From Hahella ganghwensis DSM 17046 (GTDB taxonomy: Bacteria; Pseudomonadota; Gammaproteobacteria; Pseudomonadales; Oleiphilaceae), in assembly GCF_000376785.1 (NCBI RefSeq), contig NZ_AQXX01000143.1, forward strand, positions 62,001 to 126,000: a stretch of 64,000 nucleotides of DNA, in the 5' to 3' direction. Each line of letters begins with the position of its first letter. Position 1 is the first letter of the stretch. The translations under genes and the position numbers were made by a program. Positions 22,082 to 31,817 of the stretch are shown piece after piece. Under the pieces are notes generated by a model, which was given only the letters and a program-made list of their open reading frames with translations, did no database searches and was not told where the DNA came from.

Positions 22082-23305
22082 ATGGCAAGTGGTGCAGAGT
22101 TAGCAGGCAAGCGTATTGTCCTGGTCGTAACCGGTGGTATTGCTGCATATAAAAGCGCCGAACTCACCCGGCTCCTGATCAAGCAAGGGGCGGAGGTTCA
22201 GGTGGTTATGACGGAAGGTGCAAAGGCTTTTATCACCCCCATGACATTCCAGGCATTGTCTGGAAAACCAGTCAGAGACAGTCTTCTCGATCCGGCGGCA
22301 GAGATGGGAATGGGGCACATAGAGCTGGCCAGATGGGGGGATGTGATATTGGTTGCCCCTGCCACCGCAGATGCCATTGCCAAAGTGACCGCGGGATTGG
22401 CCGATGATCTTTTCAGCACCATTGTTCTGGCTCGGCGCTGTCCCCTGATCATTGCTCCTGCGATGAATCAGGCAATGTGGGCCAATCCGGTGACTCAGGC
22501 GAATGTAACCCGGCTGCAACAGCTTGATCCTTCCATTCTTGTTTGGGGGCCGGATGAAGGCGACCAGGCTTGCGGAGACGTTGGTCCTGGGCGCATGGTG
22601 GAGCCCTTGGTTCTCTGTGAGTCGCTAGTGGCGCATTTTTGCGTAGATAAACCTTTGTCAGGAAAGCGAGTCGTCGTGACGGCGGGCCCCACGCGAGAGC
22701 GTATTGACCCGGTTCGCTACATCAGCAACGATAGCTCTGGGAAAATGGGGTATTCGTTGGCAAAGGCTTTTTCCGATGTTGGGGCTGAAGTTGTTCTGGT
22801 TAGTGGACCTGTGGCGATTCCTGTGCCACAGGGCGTGAAAGTTTCCCAGGTTGAAAGTGCAGAGGAGATGAGGCTTTCCTCTCTGCAGGCGTTGGAAGAA
22901 GGCTGCGATATCTTTGTGGCGACAGCAGCAGTCGCAGACTATCGACCTGCCACGGCGGCTGATCAGAAAGTGAAAAAGTCGGCGGATAGTATGACGATTG
23001 AACTGGTCAGAAATCCTGACATCCTAAGTGAGATCGCCGGTCTTAAGAATCCTCCATATTGCGTTGGCTTTGCTGCCGAAACTCAGGACGTTGTGGCTTA
23101 TGCACAACAGAAACTGGCAAGAAAGAAACTTAAAATGGTGATTGCTAACGATGTGTCTCGAAGCGATATTGGCTTTAACAGCGATCACAATGCCGTTACT
23201 TTGATTACGAATGAAAATGTAGAGACATTGCCACGCCTATCTAAGCCAGCGTTGGCAGATGTGCTGGTGAAGCATATTATTGCCGGTTATCAAAAAGCAT
23301 TGTGA
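22082..23305 (+). CDS. coaBC: Bifunctional phosphopantothenoylcysteine decarboxylase / phosphopantothenate-cysteine ligase
   Basis: CoaBC joins cysteine to 4'-phosphopantothenate and decarboxylates the product in coenzyme A synthesis. It has 407 residues from ATG 22082. The N-terminal FMN-dependent CoaC half has VTGGIAAYKSAEL, the conserved PAMNQAMW segment and ACGDVGPGRM. The C-terminal CoaB half begins GKRVVVTAGPTRERIDPVRY and has NDSSGKMGY and KKSADSMTIELVRNPDIL. GTG 22010 would add 24 residues unlike the family and is rejected. dut follows after 75 nt on the same strand, the usual gammaproteobacterial order. Confidence 0.96.
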   Translation: MASGAELAGKRIVLVVTGGIAAYKSAELTRLLIKQGAEVQVVMTEGAKAFITPMTFQALSGKPVRDSLLDPAAEMGMGHIELARWGDVILVAPATADAIAKVTAGLADDLFSTIVLARRCPLIIAPAMNQAMWANPVTQANVTRLQQLDPSILVWGPDEGDQACGDVGPGRMVEPLVLCESLVAHFCVDKPLSGKRVVVTAGPTRERIDPVRYISNDSSGKMGYSLAKAFSDVGAEVVLVSGPVAIPVPQGVKVSQVESAEEMRLSSLQALEEGCDIFVATAAVADYRPATAADQKVKKSADSMTIELVRNPDILSEIAGLKNPPYCVGFAAETQDVVAYAQQKLARKKLKMVIANDVSRSDIGFNSDHNAVTLITNENVETLPRLSKPALADVLVKHIIAGYQKAL

Positions 23306-23380
23306 TAACTCCGCTGCAGCCCTGTTTCTGAATGGCGCTGGGCGGATTCAATTCAATTTTAGTATAGGAAAACCCAATCT

Positions 23381-23839
23381 ATGACCAAGCCGTTACAGGT
23401 GAAATTACTGGATCCGCGTCTGGGTAATGACATTCCTCTTCCAAAATATGCTACAGACGGTTCTGCGGGCTTGGATATGCGCGCCTGCATTAAAGAACCA
23501 TTAACCCTGAAACCAGGGGATTCGGTCCTTATACCGACTGGTATGGCGATTCACCTCGATGATCCTGGCTTGGCGGCTGTTTTATTGCCCCGCTCCGGCT
23601 TGGGGCATAAACATGGTATTGTGTTGGGTAATTTAGTGGGGCTCATCGATTCCGATTATCAGGGAGAGGTCATGGTGTCCTGCTGGAATCGGGGACAGGA
23701 CGAATTCACTATAGAAATTGGTGAACGTATTGCGCAGATGGTGATAGTGCCGGTCGTGCAGGTTGGATTTGAAATTGTTCAGGAGTTTACCGACTCAGAA
23801 CGTGGTGCAGGCGGTTTTGGTTCAACAGGAACGGCCTGA
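23381..23839 (+). CDS. dut: dUTP diphosphatase
   Basis: Dut hydrolyses dUTP to dUMP and pyrophosphate, keeping uracil out of DNA and supplying thymidylate synthesis. It has 152 residues with the five trimeric dUTPase motifs: [45 protein letters not shown] and the C-terminal glycine-rich [10 protein letters not shown]. The ribosome binding site AGGA precedes ATG 23381. The 282 nt after it, up to algC, contain no gene or clear terminator. Confidence 0.97.
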   Translation: MTKPLQVKLLDPRLGNDIPLPKYATDGSAGLDMRACIKEPLTLKPGDSVLIPTGMAIHLDDPGLAAVLLPRSGLGHKHGIVLGNLVGLIDSDYQGEVMVSCWNRGQDEFTIEIGERIAQMVIVPVVQVGFEIVQEFTDSERGAGGFGSTGTA

Positions 23840-24121
23840 TAAACGGCTTTAGACAAGGTTGGTCAGAGTGGCCTTCGACTAATGGCTATTAGCTGATCTA
23901 CAAAAAAATGTGAGCCGGTTCGCATCCTGCCTGGAGTGCATGCTGAATTTGACTAGAATGAAGTATGGGGTAGGGGTGTGACAGTCTTAGTGAGCATAGG
24001 AATGCCTGAAAGTTTTAGAGCACACGTCGAATCTCAACGTCCTCTGGATAAAGCTCCAAAATTCTTATCCTCGTGACCTGAAAAGAATTCAACAACGGGA
24101 ATCAAAGAGAATATTTCCAGC

Positions 24122-26749
24122 ATGAAATTGGAAAAGAAAAAAAAGGCCAAGCCTGATGATCAGGGGCCGGATAAAACGGCTGTTAAAAATAAAACGAAAA
24201 CCGGTTTGAAATCGCCCGCTTTTTACACGCAGATAGCTGCCGTTTTTGGCGCTATTGCCGTTTTGGTTGCTGCTGCCGTTCTGTACGCGACAACCATTGT
24301 GCCAGCACAAATCAGTCTTGAGAGGGAGAGAAACTCTGCGTCATTGCAGGCACTGGCGGCGGTATTCAGTCAAAAACTCCAGCAAGTTCAAACGATGGTC
24401 AGCCATTATGCTGAAAATATCCCCACGGAGACTCTGCTGTCATCTGAAAACCTCGGAAGTAATGAATACCGTGCCATGAAGGCAATGCCCGGCGCCATGA
24501 GGGTGGTTATTTCTGCGACAGGAAGAGCTTCAAGAGATGATCGAAAACCTTTGCCTGTAAGCTTTGCCAGTCTGGATTTGGTTCGATCTGTTGAGCAAAG
24601 CGGAAAAGGAAGGCTGGAAGCGTTTGTGCTGGATAATCGTTGGTATATTCAGGTGGTGATGCCTGTATTGGCAAAAGATAAAACAGTGGCTGGTACGATA
24701 TTGGTGATGCTTGATGCCAATACTTTGGCTCCTGACTGGAAGACGCTACCTGAAGGCGGGGTTCAGTTAATGCAGACCGTGTCTGGCAAGCCTCAGGTGG
24801 TGATATCCAGAGGCGAGCAAGGAAAAGATGCATTGAATCAGGACACCGCCCTGGGTAACTGGGAAGTATCTTATTCGCCCTCGTCAAGCCAGGAGCCTCT
24901 GGTTGACTTGATGATGTTCTGGATTATTGCCGGAGTTGGTGCGGTATTGGGGGCAATTCTGTCGGCTCTTGCCATGACCTTGTTTATTAAGCCGCTCAGG
25001 AAGGACGTAGGACAGGTTTCCGGTTTTGTCGTCGCCAGCTTTCAGGGTGAGAAACCCACAGTGCCGAGAATTAAACTCGATGTTCTTCACTCTATGGTTG
25101 TGCTCGTCGAACAGGCCAGGAAAAAACAGAAGCCGGTGGCTGCGCCAGCGTCCAAGCCAGCTGTTGGCTCTAAGCCTCCGACAAAACCGGCAAAAACAGA
25201 AAGCGCGAAACCGGCGCCTGCAAAAGAATCAGAAGAACTGGGTGATGCTGAGCCTTTATTTCAGGGAGATAGCCTTGATATAGATATGCTCGGAGATGAT
25301 GAGGATCTTCTGGGGTTGAATGACGATGATCTGAATGTCAACGAGGAAGGTGTGGGGGTCAGTGAGACCGCCATGGTGGATGTTGACGCGGAAATTTTCA
25401 GGGCTTATGACATCCGTGGCATCGTTGACCAAAATCTGACTCCCCAGGTCATGATGGAGATTGGCCGGGCGTACGGGAGTGAAGCTGTTCAAAAAGGGGT
25501 GGACAGAGTATGTGTTGGTTATGACGGACGTGAATCGAGTCCAGTCCTCGCCAAAGCGCTGATAAAAGGAATCACCTCAACCGGTGTCGAGGTGATTAAT
25601 GTGGGCATGGTTCCCACGCCTGTGCTTTATTTTGCTACCCATCACTTTAAGACCGGTTCTGGAGCCATGGTGACAGGAAGCCATAATCCCGCGAACTATA
25701 ACGGTATCAAACTGATGTTGGCTGGCGATACACTGGCACAGGAGGATATTCAGGCTCTGCTGCGTCGTATTCGTACCCAGAATTATGTGCGGAGCCAGGC
25801 TGGCGTCAGTGAAACCGATATCAAGTCGGAGTACATAAACGCGGTAGTTGGTGATATTGCCGTGGCTGCGCCATTGAAGGTCGTTATCGACGCCGGTAAT
25901 GGTGTGGCCGGTGACATCGCTCCCAAATTGGTGGAAGAGCTTGGATGTGATGTGGTTCCCCTCTACTGTGATGTTGACAGTCAGTTCCCCAATCATCATC
26001 CCGATCCTGGTAAGCCTGCAAATCTTCAGGACCTTATTGCCAAAGTTAAGGAAGTCGGGGCGGATATTGGTATCGCATTTGATGGTGATGGTGACAGAAT
26101 TGGAGTTGTTACCGGTCAAGGCAAGATCATTTGGCCTGACAGGTTGCTAATGTTGTTTGCCAAGGATGTCGTATCCCGAAATCCGGGGGCGGATGTAATA
26201 TTTGACGTTAAGTGCAGTCGTCGTCTTAATGGACTGATTTCCAGTGTGGGAGGGCGTCCGGTGATGTGGAAAACCGGCCACTCCCTGATTAAAGCTAAGA
26301 TGAAGGAAACGGGTGCCTTATTGGCAGGGGAAATGAGTGGCCATATCTTTTTCAAAGAGCGGTGGCTTGGTTTCGATGACGGCCTTTACAGTATGGCCAG
26401 ACTCCTGGAGATACTCGGCATTGATGACCGTAACGCCGATGAGATGTTTGAAGAGTTTCCTGAGGATGTCAGCACACCTGAACTCAATGTTGAAGTCGGT
26501 GAGGCTGCCAAGTTCCGGATTATGGAAATGCTTTCGCAACGGGCTAACTGGGGAGATGCAAATGTTTCCGGGATCGATGGAATAAGGGTGGAATATTCAG
26601 ACGGCTGGGGACTTTGTCGAGCATCCAACACTACGCCGGTTCTGGTTTTACGGTTCGAGGCTGAAACAGAGGATGCATTGGCGCGTATTCAAAGAACATT
26701 CAAAACCCAGTTACAAGCGATAGATTCCTCATTGAAGCTCCCGTTCTGA
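24122..26749 (+). CDS. algC: Phosphomannomutase/phosphoglucomutase AlgC with membrane-anchored N-terminal extension
   Basis: The C-terminal half (from about residue 420, IFRAYDIRGIVD) is a complete phosphohexomutase. It has the phosphoserine Ser520 in TGSHNPANYNG, metal aspartates 654/656/658 in FDGDGDRIG, sugar loop GEMSGHIFF and phosphate loop RASNTTPVL. It interconverts mannose or glucose 1- and 6-phosphates for LPS and exopolysaccharide precursors. The N-terminal 300 residues hold two transmembrane helices (about 38-60 and 262-288) enclosing a roughly 200-residue, probably periplasmic, sensor-like domain. A Pro/Ala/Lys-rich then strongly acidic linker (about 335-415) follows. The classic AlgC enzyme is only about 460 residues. 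The order dut-algC-argB is as in Pseudomonas. Confidence 0.94.
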   Translation: MKLEKKKKAKPDDQGPDKTAVKNKTKTGLKSPAFYTQIAAVFGAIAVLVAAAVLYATTIVPAQISLERERNSASLQALAAVFSQKLQQVQTMVSHYAENIPTETLLSSENLGSNEYRAMKAMPGAMRVVISATGRASRDDRKPLPVSFASLDLVRSVEQSGKGRLEAFVLDNRWYIQVVMPVLAKDKTVAGTILVMLDANTLAPDWKTLPEGGVQLMQTVSGKPQVVISRGEQGKDALNQDTALGNWEVSYSPSSSQEPLVDLMMFWIIAGVGAVLGAILSALAMTLFIKPLRKDVGQVSGFVVASFQGEKPTVPRIKLDVLHSMVVLVEQARKKQKPVAAPASKPAVGSKPPTKPAKTESAKPAPAKESEELGDAEPLFQGDSLDIDMLGDDEDLLGLNDDDLNVNEEGVGVSETAMVDVDAEIFRAYDIRGIVDQNLTPQVMMEIGRAYGSEAVQKGVDRVCVGYDGRESSPVLAKALIKGITSTGVEVINVGMVPTPVLYFATHHFKTGSGAMVTGSHNPANYNGIKLMLAGDTLAQEDIQALLRRIRTQNYVRSQAGVSETDIKSEYINAVVGDIAVAAPLKVVIDAGNGVAGDIAPKLVEELGCDVVPLYCDVDSQFPNHHPDPGKPANLQDLIAKVKEVGADIGIAFDGDGDRIGVVTGQGKIIWPDRLLMLFAKDVVSRNPGADVIFDVKCSRRLNGLISSVGGRPVMWKTGHSLIKAKMKETGALLAGEMSGHIFFKERWLGFDDGLYSMARLLEILGIDDRNADEMFEEFPEDVSTPELNVEVGEAAKFRIMEMLSQRANWGDANVSGIDGIRVEYSDGWGLCRASNTTPVLVLRFEAETEDALARIQRTFKTQLQAIDSSLKLPF

Positions 26750-26806
26750 GCTTAAGGCTATACCGGAAAACATTGTATATTCAGAAATTGGTGAGACAAC
26801 AGATAA

Positions 26807-27775
<969 letters not shown>

Positions 27776-27793
27776 CCCTCCATGAACAAGAGT

Positions 27794-27835
27794 TGGACCA
27801 TGGAATATGCTTTACAGCATATCGAGGTCCATTTT
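27794..27835 (+). terminator. Hairpin with short T-run after argB
   Basis: A two-part stem has TGGACC (27794-27799) pairing with GGTCCA (27826-27831) and ATATGCT pairing with AGCATAT inside, then TTTT and an A-run. It could terminate part of the argB transcript or attenuate read-through into the next gene. Confidence 0.55.
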
Positions 27836-27869
27836 AAAAAAAATTGCAGTACCGAGGTTTCATGGTGCT

Positions 27870-29150
27870 ATGAAAAAGCTGATTTCCATTCTGATTTTCG
27901 GCCCGCTGATCGCCTTCGGCGTATTTAAGCTTGGGGCTTTCTACCAGACACATCGGGCGCTTGCTGCTTTCCAGGATGCAACCGAACTACATCTGGCTCT
28001 ATCATATAACTGGATAGGTTCTTCTCTGGATGGGGAAGTAACTGTCGAAGGGGTGACGTTGACTCCGTTTCAGTTGCGGGAGCCCATTCTGATTGGAGAA
28101 GTCAGCCTGAAGTTCGATTCTCTTTCAGATATGCTGGGTTACCTTTCACCCTGGTCGCTGACGGAAGAACTCAAGGTTCCCGACGGCCTCACCATCAGCG
28201 TGAAACAAGCTCAAGTGCCATTGACAGATAACTGGCGTAACTATGAGCCTGACGAGGAAACACAAGGCGGCGATTTTTTTGGTCTGGCCTGTGGAGATAT
28301 TGATCAGATAGGCCTGGAAGAGTTACGGGAGATGGGGTACACCTCTTTGACCGTTGACCAAGAGCTAAGCTATCACTACAACAGATTCGATAATACATTG
28401 AAGGTTGGCTTTGATACGAATATTGAAGGAATGCAGCACATTGCTTCAGAGATGGTTCTGGAATTTACTGACGGCCAAAACTGGCCTCCCGCAGAAGGCG
28501 CGACAATCCCCCTGGTACAGCGCCTGACCTATATGCATGAAGATTTGTCCTACATGAAGCGTGTCATGCTAATGTGTGGGAAGCGGGCGAACCTGGATCA
28601 GCCTGAGTTTATTGAAGCGTCTATCGATAAAACCCGGCGCTTATTGAATGAGGCCGGAATCAGTTTGAGCCCTGAAATGGTAACGGCGTATCGTACCTAC
28701 CTTAAAGGTGATGGTATTGTTGAAGTCACCTTACTACCCTCTGACAGCCTCGATCTGGCCACGATTCCTTTCCTACCGGAAGATTCTTTTGCGGAGTCTC
28801 TAGGTTTTAGTCTTAAGGTGAACCGGGTCGGTATACCGAATGCCTCTTTTACATTGAATATGCAGCAATTGACTGAATACCTTTATCCTCCAGAGCCTAT
28901 TGTGGAAGCTGAACCAGAACCACAGCCAAAAGCTCCCCCCCCGCCAACTTATCGCCCTGTTGAGCTTGAAGAGCTTGAACTTTACATCGAGCAACCGGCT
29001 AAAATAATTCAGCACTCAGGTAAGGTCATGAAAGGAACGCTGGTTTCTGTTGAGCCGTTTCAGATTATCCTGGAGCAGCAAATGCAATCCGGAGTGGTGA
29101 GCTTTCATATCAAGAAGAGCGAAATCACTGAGGCGCAGATACTGCAGTGA
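27870..29150 (+). CDS. Membrane-anchored protein with C-terminal Sm-like segment, function unknown
   Basis: I do not recognise a named family. From ATG 27870 the protein has 426 residues. An N-terminal uncleaved-looking hydrophobic helix (LISILIFGPLIAFGVFKLGAF) precedes about 310 residues of mixed alpha/beta sequence resembling large periplasmic proteins of the YdgA/AsmA kind. A proline/glutamate-rich linker spans about 340-365. The last 50 residues (378-426) follow an Sm/Hfq-like pattern: a GKVMKGTLVSVEPFQIIL strand pair, then GVVSFHIKKSEI. This is a visual likeness, not a search result. The frame opens at 27807, inside the argB hairpin, so the later ATG is preferred. argE lies 45 nt downstream. 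Confidence 0.65.
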   Translation: MKKLISILIFGPLIAFGVFKLGAFYQTHRALAAFQDATELHLALSYNWIGSSLDGEVTVEGVTLTPFQLREPILIGEVSLKFDSLSDMLGYLSPWSLTEELKVPDGLTISVKQAQVPLTDNWRNYEPDEETQGGDFFGLACGDIDQIGLEELREMGYTSLTVDQELSYHYNRFDNTLKVGFDTNIEGMQHIASEMVLEFTDGQNWPPAEGATIPLVQRLTYMHEDLSYMKRVMLMCGKRANLDQPEFIEASIDKTRRLLNEAGISLSPEMVTAYRTYLKGDGIVEVTLLPSDSLDLATIPFLPEDSFAESLGFSLKVNRVGIPNASFTLNMQQLTEYLYPPEPIVEAEPEPQPKAPPPPTYRPVELEELELYIEQPAKIIQHSGKVMKGTLVSVEPFQIILEQQMQSGVVSFHIKKSEITEAQILQ

Positions 29151-29195
29151 GAATTGATAACCTGAAACAAATTTATCCGGCAGTTTGAAAGCGTT

Positions 29196-30356
29196 ATGAC
29201 GAGCAAATTACCTTCTTTGAGTACAATGCTGGAAAAGCTTGTTCAGAGCCCTTCCGTCAGCAGTACACAGCCGTCACTGGATCAAAGCAATCGTGATATT
29301 GTAGAGCTGCTGGCAGATTGGTGTGAAAAGTTGGGAATGGATGTGACCCTAAGTCAGGTCCACGGGAATAATGAAAAGTGGAACCTGGTAGCGCGAGTTG
29401 GGCCAGGTCATGGCGGGCTTGTGCTGTCTGGTCACACAGACACCGTTCCCTATGATGAAGGTGCCTGGCAGAGTGATCCGTTTCAGTTAACCGAAGTGGG
29501 TGACCTTTGGTACGGGTTGGGAATCTGCGACATGAAGGCTTTTTTTCCGTTGGCGCTCTTGGCCATTGAGGAAGTGATCCCTCACCTGAAAAAGCCCGTG
29601 ACCCTGGTGGCTACAGCAGATGAAGAATCCGGTATGGCGGGTGCCAGTCATTTGGCAGCGACCACCAGTGAGCTTGGCGATTTTGTTCTTATTGGCGAGC
29701 CCACCGGGTTAACCCCTATACATCAGCATAAGGGAATCCTTCTTGAGGAAATATCCGTTGAAGGTTTGTCTGGCCATTCTTCCAATCCTGCGTTAGGGAA
29801 GAATGCCCTGGAAGCCATGACGGATATTATTATTGAATTACGCAAACTGCGTGAAATGTGGCAGGAAACCTATCAAACACCTGGATTTGAAGTGCCAGTT
29901 CCTACTCTGAACCTTGGATGTATACACGGCGGAGACAATCCGAATAGGATATGTAAAAGCTGTAGACTTCAGTTTGATGTTCGTTTGATGCCCGGGATGG
30001 AAGTGGATTTCATTCGTCGCTCCATTGGGGATGTGCTGCAACCGATTGCCAGGCGTTTTGGTGTCGATATTCAGTTTAACCCTATTTTCGGTGTCGGCAG
30101 TTTTCACGAGCCTGTCTCTTCCGACCTGGTCCGGCTCTGTGAGGAATTGGCTGGCAAAAAAGCCGCCAGCGTTGCCTTTGCGACGGAAGCCGCTTACTTC
30201 AAGGGGATGGGAGCCCAGACGGTGGTGTTGGGCCCCGGTGATATTGATCAAGCTCACCAGCCTAATGAATATCTGGATAAGGGGCGGATCAAACCCATGC
30301 AGGATCTGCTTCGACAGTTGATACGACGACTCTGCGTCGATACTCTCAGCAGCTAA
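29196..30356 (+). CDS. argE: Acetylornithine deacetylase
   Basis: ArgE removes the acetyl group from N-acetylornithine to give ornithine, the linear route of arginine synthesis. It has 386 residues, the family length. The M20 metallopeptidase motifs are present: LSGHTDTVPYDEG with the first metal His/Asp, GICDMKAF, ADEESGMAG with the catalytic Glu pair, GEPTGL and the final metal His in GDIDQAHQPNEY. With argA nearby and no argJ seen, the acetyl group is presumably lost as acetate rather than recycled. A CCGCCG-CTGT-CGGCGG hairpin (30360-30375) lies just after the stop but lacks a T-run. Confidence 0.94.
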   Translation: MTSKLPSLSTMLEKLVQSPSVSSTQPSLDQSNRDIVELLADWCEKLGMDVTLSQVHGNNEKWNLVARVGPGHGGLVLSGHTDTVPYDEGAWQSDPFQLTEVGDLWYGLGICDMKAFFPLALLAIEEVIPHLKKPVTLVATADEESGMAGASHLAATTSELGDFVLIGEPTGLTPIHQHKGILLEEISVEGLSGHSSNPALGKNALEAMTDIIIELRKLREMWQETYQTPGFEVPVPTLNLGCIHGGDNPNRICKSCRLQFDVRLMPGMEVDFIRRSIGDVLQPIARRFGVDIQFNPIFGVGSFHEPVSSDLVRLCEELAGKKAASVAFATEAAYFKGMGAQTVVLGPGDIDQAHQPNEYLDKGRIKPMQDLLRQLIRRLCVDTLSS

Positions 30357-30464
30357 AGCCCGCCGCTGTCGGCGGTATATGCTTGCTATCTCTCTTCATC
30401 TTTTATATTTAATTATTATCAGATTTTGAACTCTTATCTGGCCAACCTATATAGAGACTTGACC

Positions 30465-31817
30465 ATGAATGACGGTAACCAGCCTGACCTGAAGAATACA
30501 CCTCAAACGGATCCATCCCAGCAGGTGTACTGGTTCCGACATTCAGCGCCCTATATTCACGCCTATCGAGGACGTACTGTTGTTATTCTCCTGCCGGGAG
30601 AAGTACTGACAGACAGGAAGCGGACTTCCACGATTGTTCAGGATATTGCCCTTCTGAGTAGCTTGGGATTGAAATTGGTTGTTGCGTTTGGGGCAAGACC
30701 TCAGATAGATGAGCACCTGTTGCAGAAAGGCTTATCCGTCAATCTGCATCACGGGATGCGTATCACCGGGTCCGAGGACCTGAGCTGCGTTACCGAAGTC
30801 GTCGGCCGACTACGTTCAGAATTGGAAGCCAGATTGTCGATGGGCCTGTCCAGTTCCCCCATGCACGGGGCTGCTCTGCAGGTGTCCAGCGGCAACTTTG
30901 TTGTCGCAAGACCTGTGGGTGTAGTGGACGGGATCGACATGTGCCATACCGGTCTGGTACGTAAAGTTCATGCTGAGTCTATTCATCAACATCTTGGCAT
31001 GGGGCATATCGTGTTGCTGCCGACCATTGGTTACTCTCCGACGGGTGAGATATTCAATCTTTCCTGTGAGGATGTGGCTAGCTCTGTTGCTGTGGCCCTC
31101 AAGGCGGACAAGCTAATTTTGTTCGGTCAGGACCCAGGAGTGTATGATCCTGATGGAAAATTACTTCGTGAGATTTCTTTGGCGCAGGCGGCGCAACAGC
31201 TTGAGTTTCTCGATAAGGATTCTGAACCAAGGAGAAGGCTCTTTTCAGTTTGCCGGGCAGTTCAAAACGGTGTTTCACGCGCCCATATGATCAGTTATCA
31301 CCAGGATGGTGCTTTGCTGCATGAGCTATTCACAAGAGATGGTGTGGGGACGTTGGTGACCGATGAGTCTTATGATGAAATTCGCCCAGCCACTATTGAT
31401 GATGTCGGTGGCATACTGGCGTTGATTCGCCCTCTTGAGGAACAGGGAGTTCTGGTAAGGCGTTCACGGGAGCTTTTGGAGAGGGAGATTGGTAACTTTA
31501 TCGTTGATGATCGTGATGGTGCGATTATCGCCTGTGCCGCTCTTTATGTGTTTCCTGACGAAAATTGCGCAGAACTTGCTTGTGTCGCCGTCAGGCCGAA
31601 CTATGCCCGTCAGGGACGAGGTGATAAGTTGCTCACCAGTGCTGAGAAGCGTGCAAGGGATGCGGGAATGCGGGAATTGTTTGTTCTGACCACGCAAACG
31701 TCACACTGGTTTATCGAGCGAGGGTTCAGACCCGCTACTGTTGGTCAATTACCGGTGGCGAAACAAAGTATGTATAACCTGCAGAGAAACTCAAAGGTGT
31801 TTGTCAAATCACTCTAA
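30465..31817 (+). CDS. argA: N-acetylglutamate synthase
   Basis: ArgA acetylates glutamate with acetyl-CoA, the first committed step of arginine synthesis. It has 450 residues from ATG 30465; the TTG start at 30426 adds 13 residues without support. The N-terminal amino-acid-kinase-like domain (FRHSAPYIHAYRGRTVVILL; VAFGARPQID) is the arginine-binding regulatory part and lacks kinase catalysis in this family. The C-terminal GNAT domain has the acetyl-CoA loop VRPNYARQGRGDKLL and ends around LPVAKQSMYNLQRNSKVF, typical of classical ArgA. The stop overlaps the convergent peptidase gene by 9 nt. Confidence 0.96.
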   Translation: MNDGNQPDLKNTPQTDPSQQVYWFRHSAPYIHAYRGRTVVILLPGEVLTDRKRTSTIVQDIALLSSLGLKLVVAFGARPQIDEHLLQKGLSVNLHHGMRITGSEDLSCVTEVVGRLRSELEARLSMGLSSSPMHGAALQVSSGNFVVARPVGVVDGIDMCHTGLVRKVHAESIHQHLGMGHIVLLPTIGYSPTGEIFNLSCEDVASSVAVALKADKLILFGQDPGVYDPDGKLLREISLAQAAQQLEFLDKDSEPRRRLFSVCRAVQNGVSRAHMISYHQDGALLHELFTRDGVGTLVTDESYDEIRPATIDDVGGILALIRPLEEQGVLVRRSRELLEREIGNFIVDDRDGAIIACAALYVFPDENCAELACVAVRPNYARQGRGDKLLTSAEKRARDAGMRELFVLTTQTSHWFIERGFRPATVGQLPVAKQSMYNLQRNSKVFVKSL

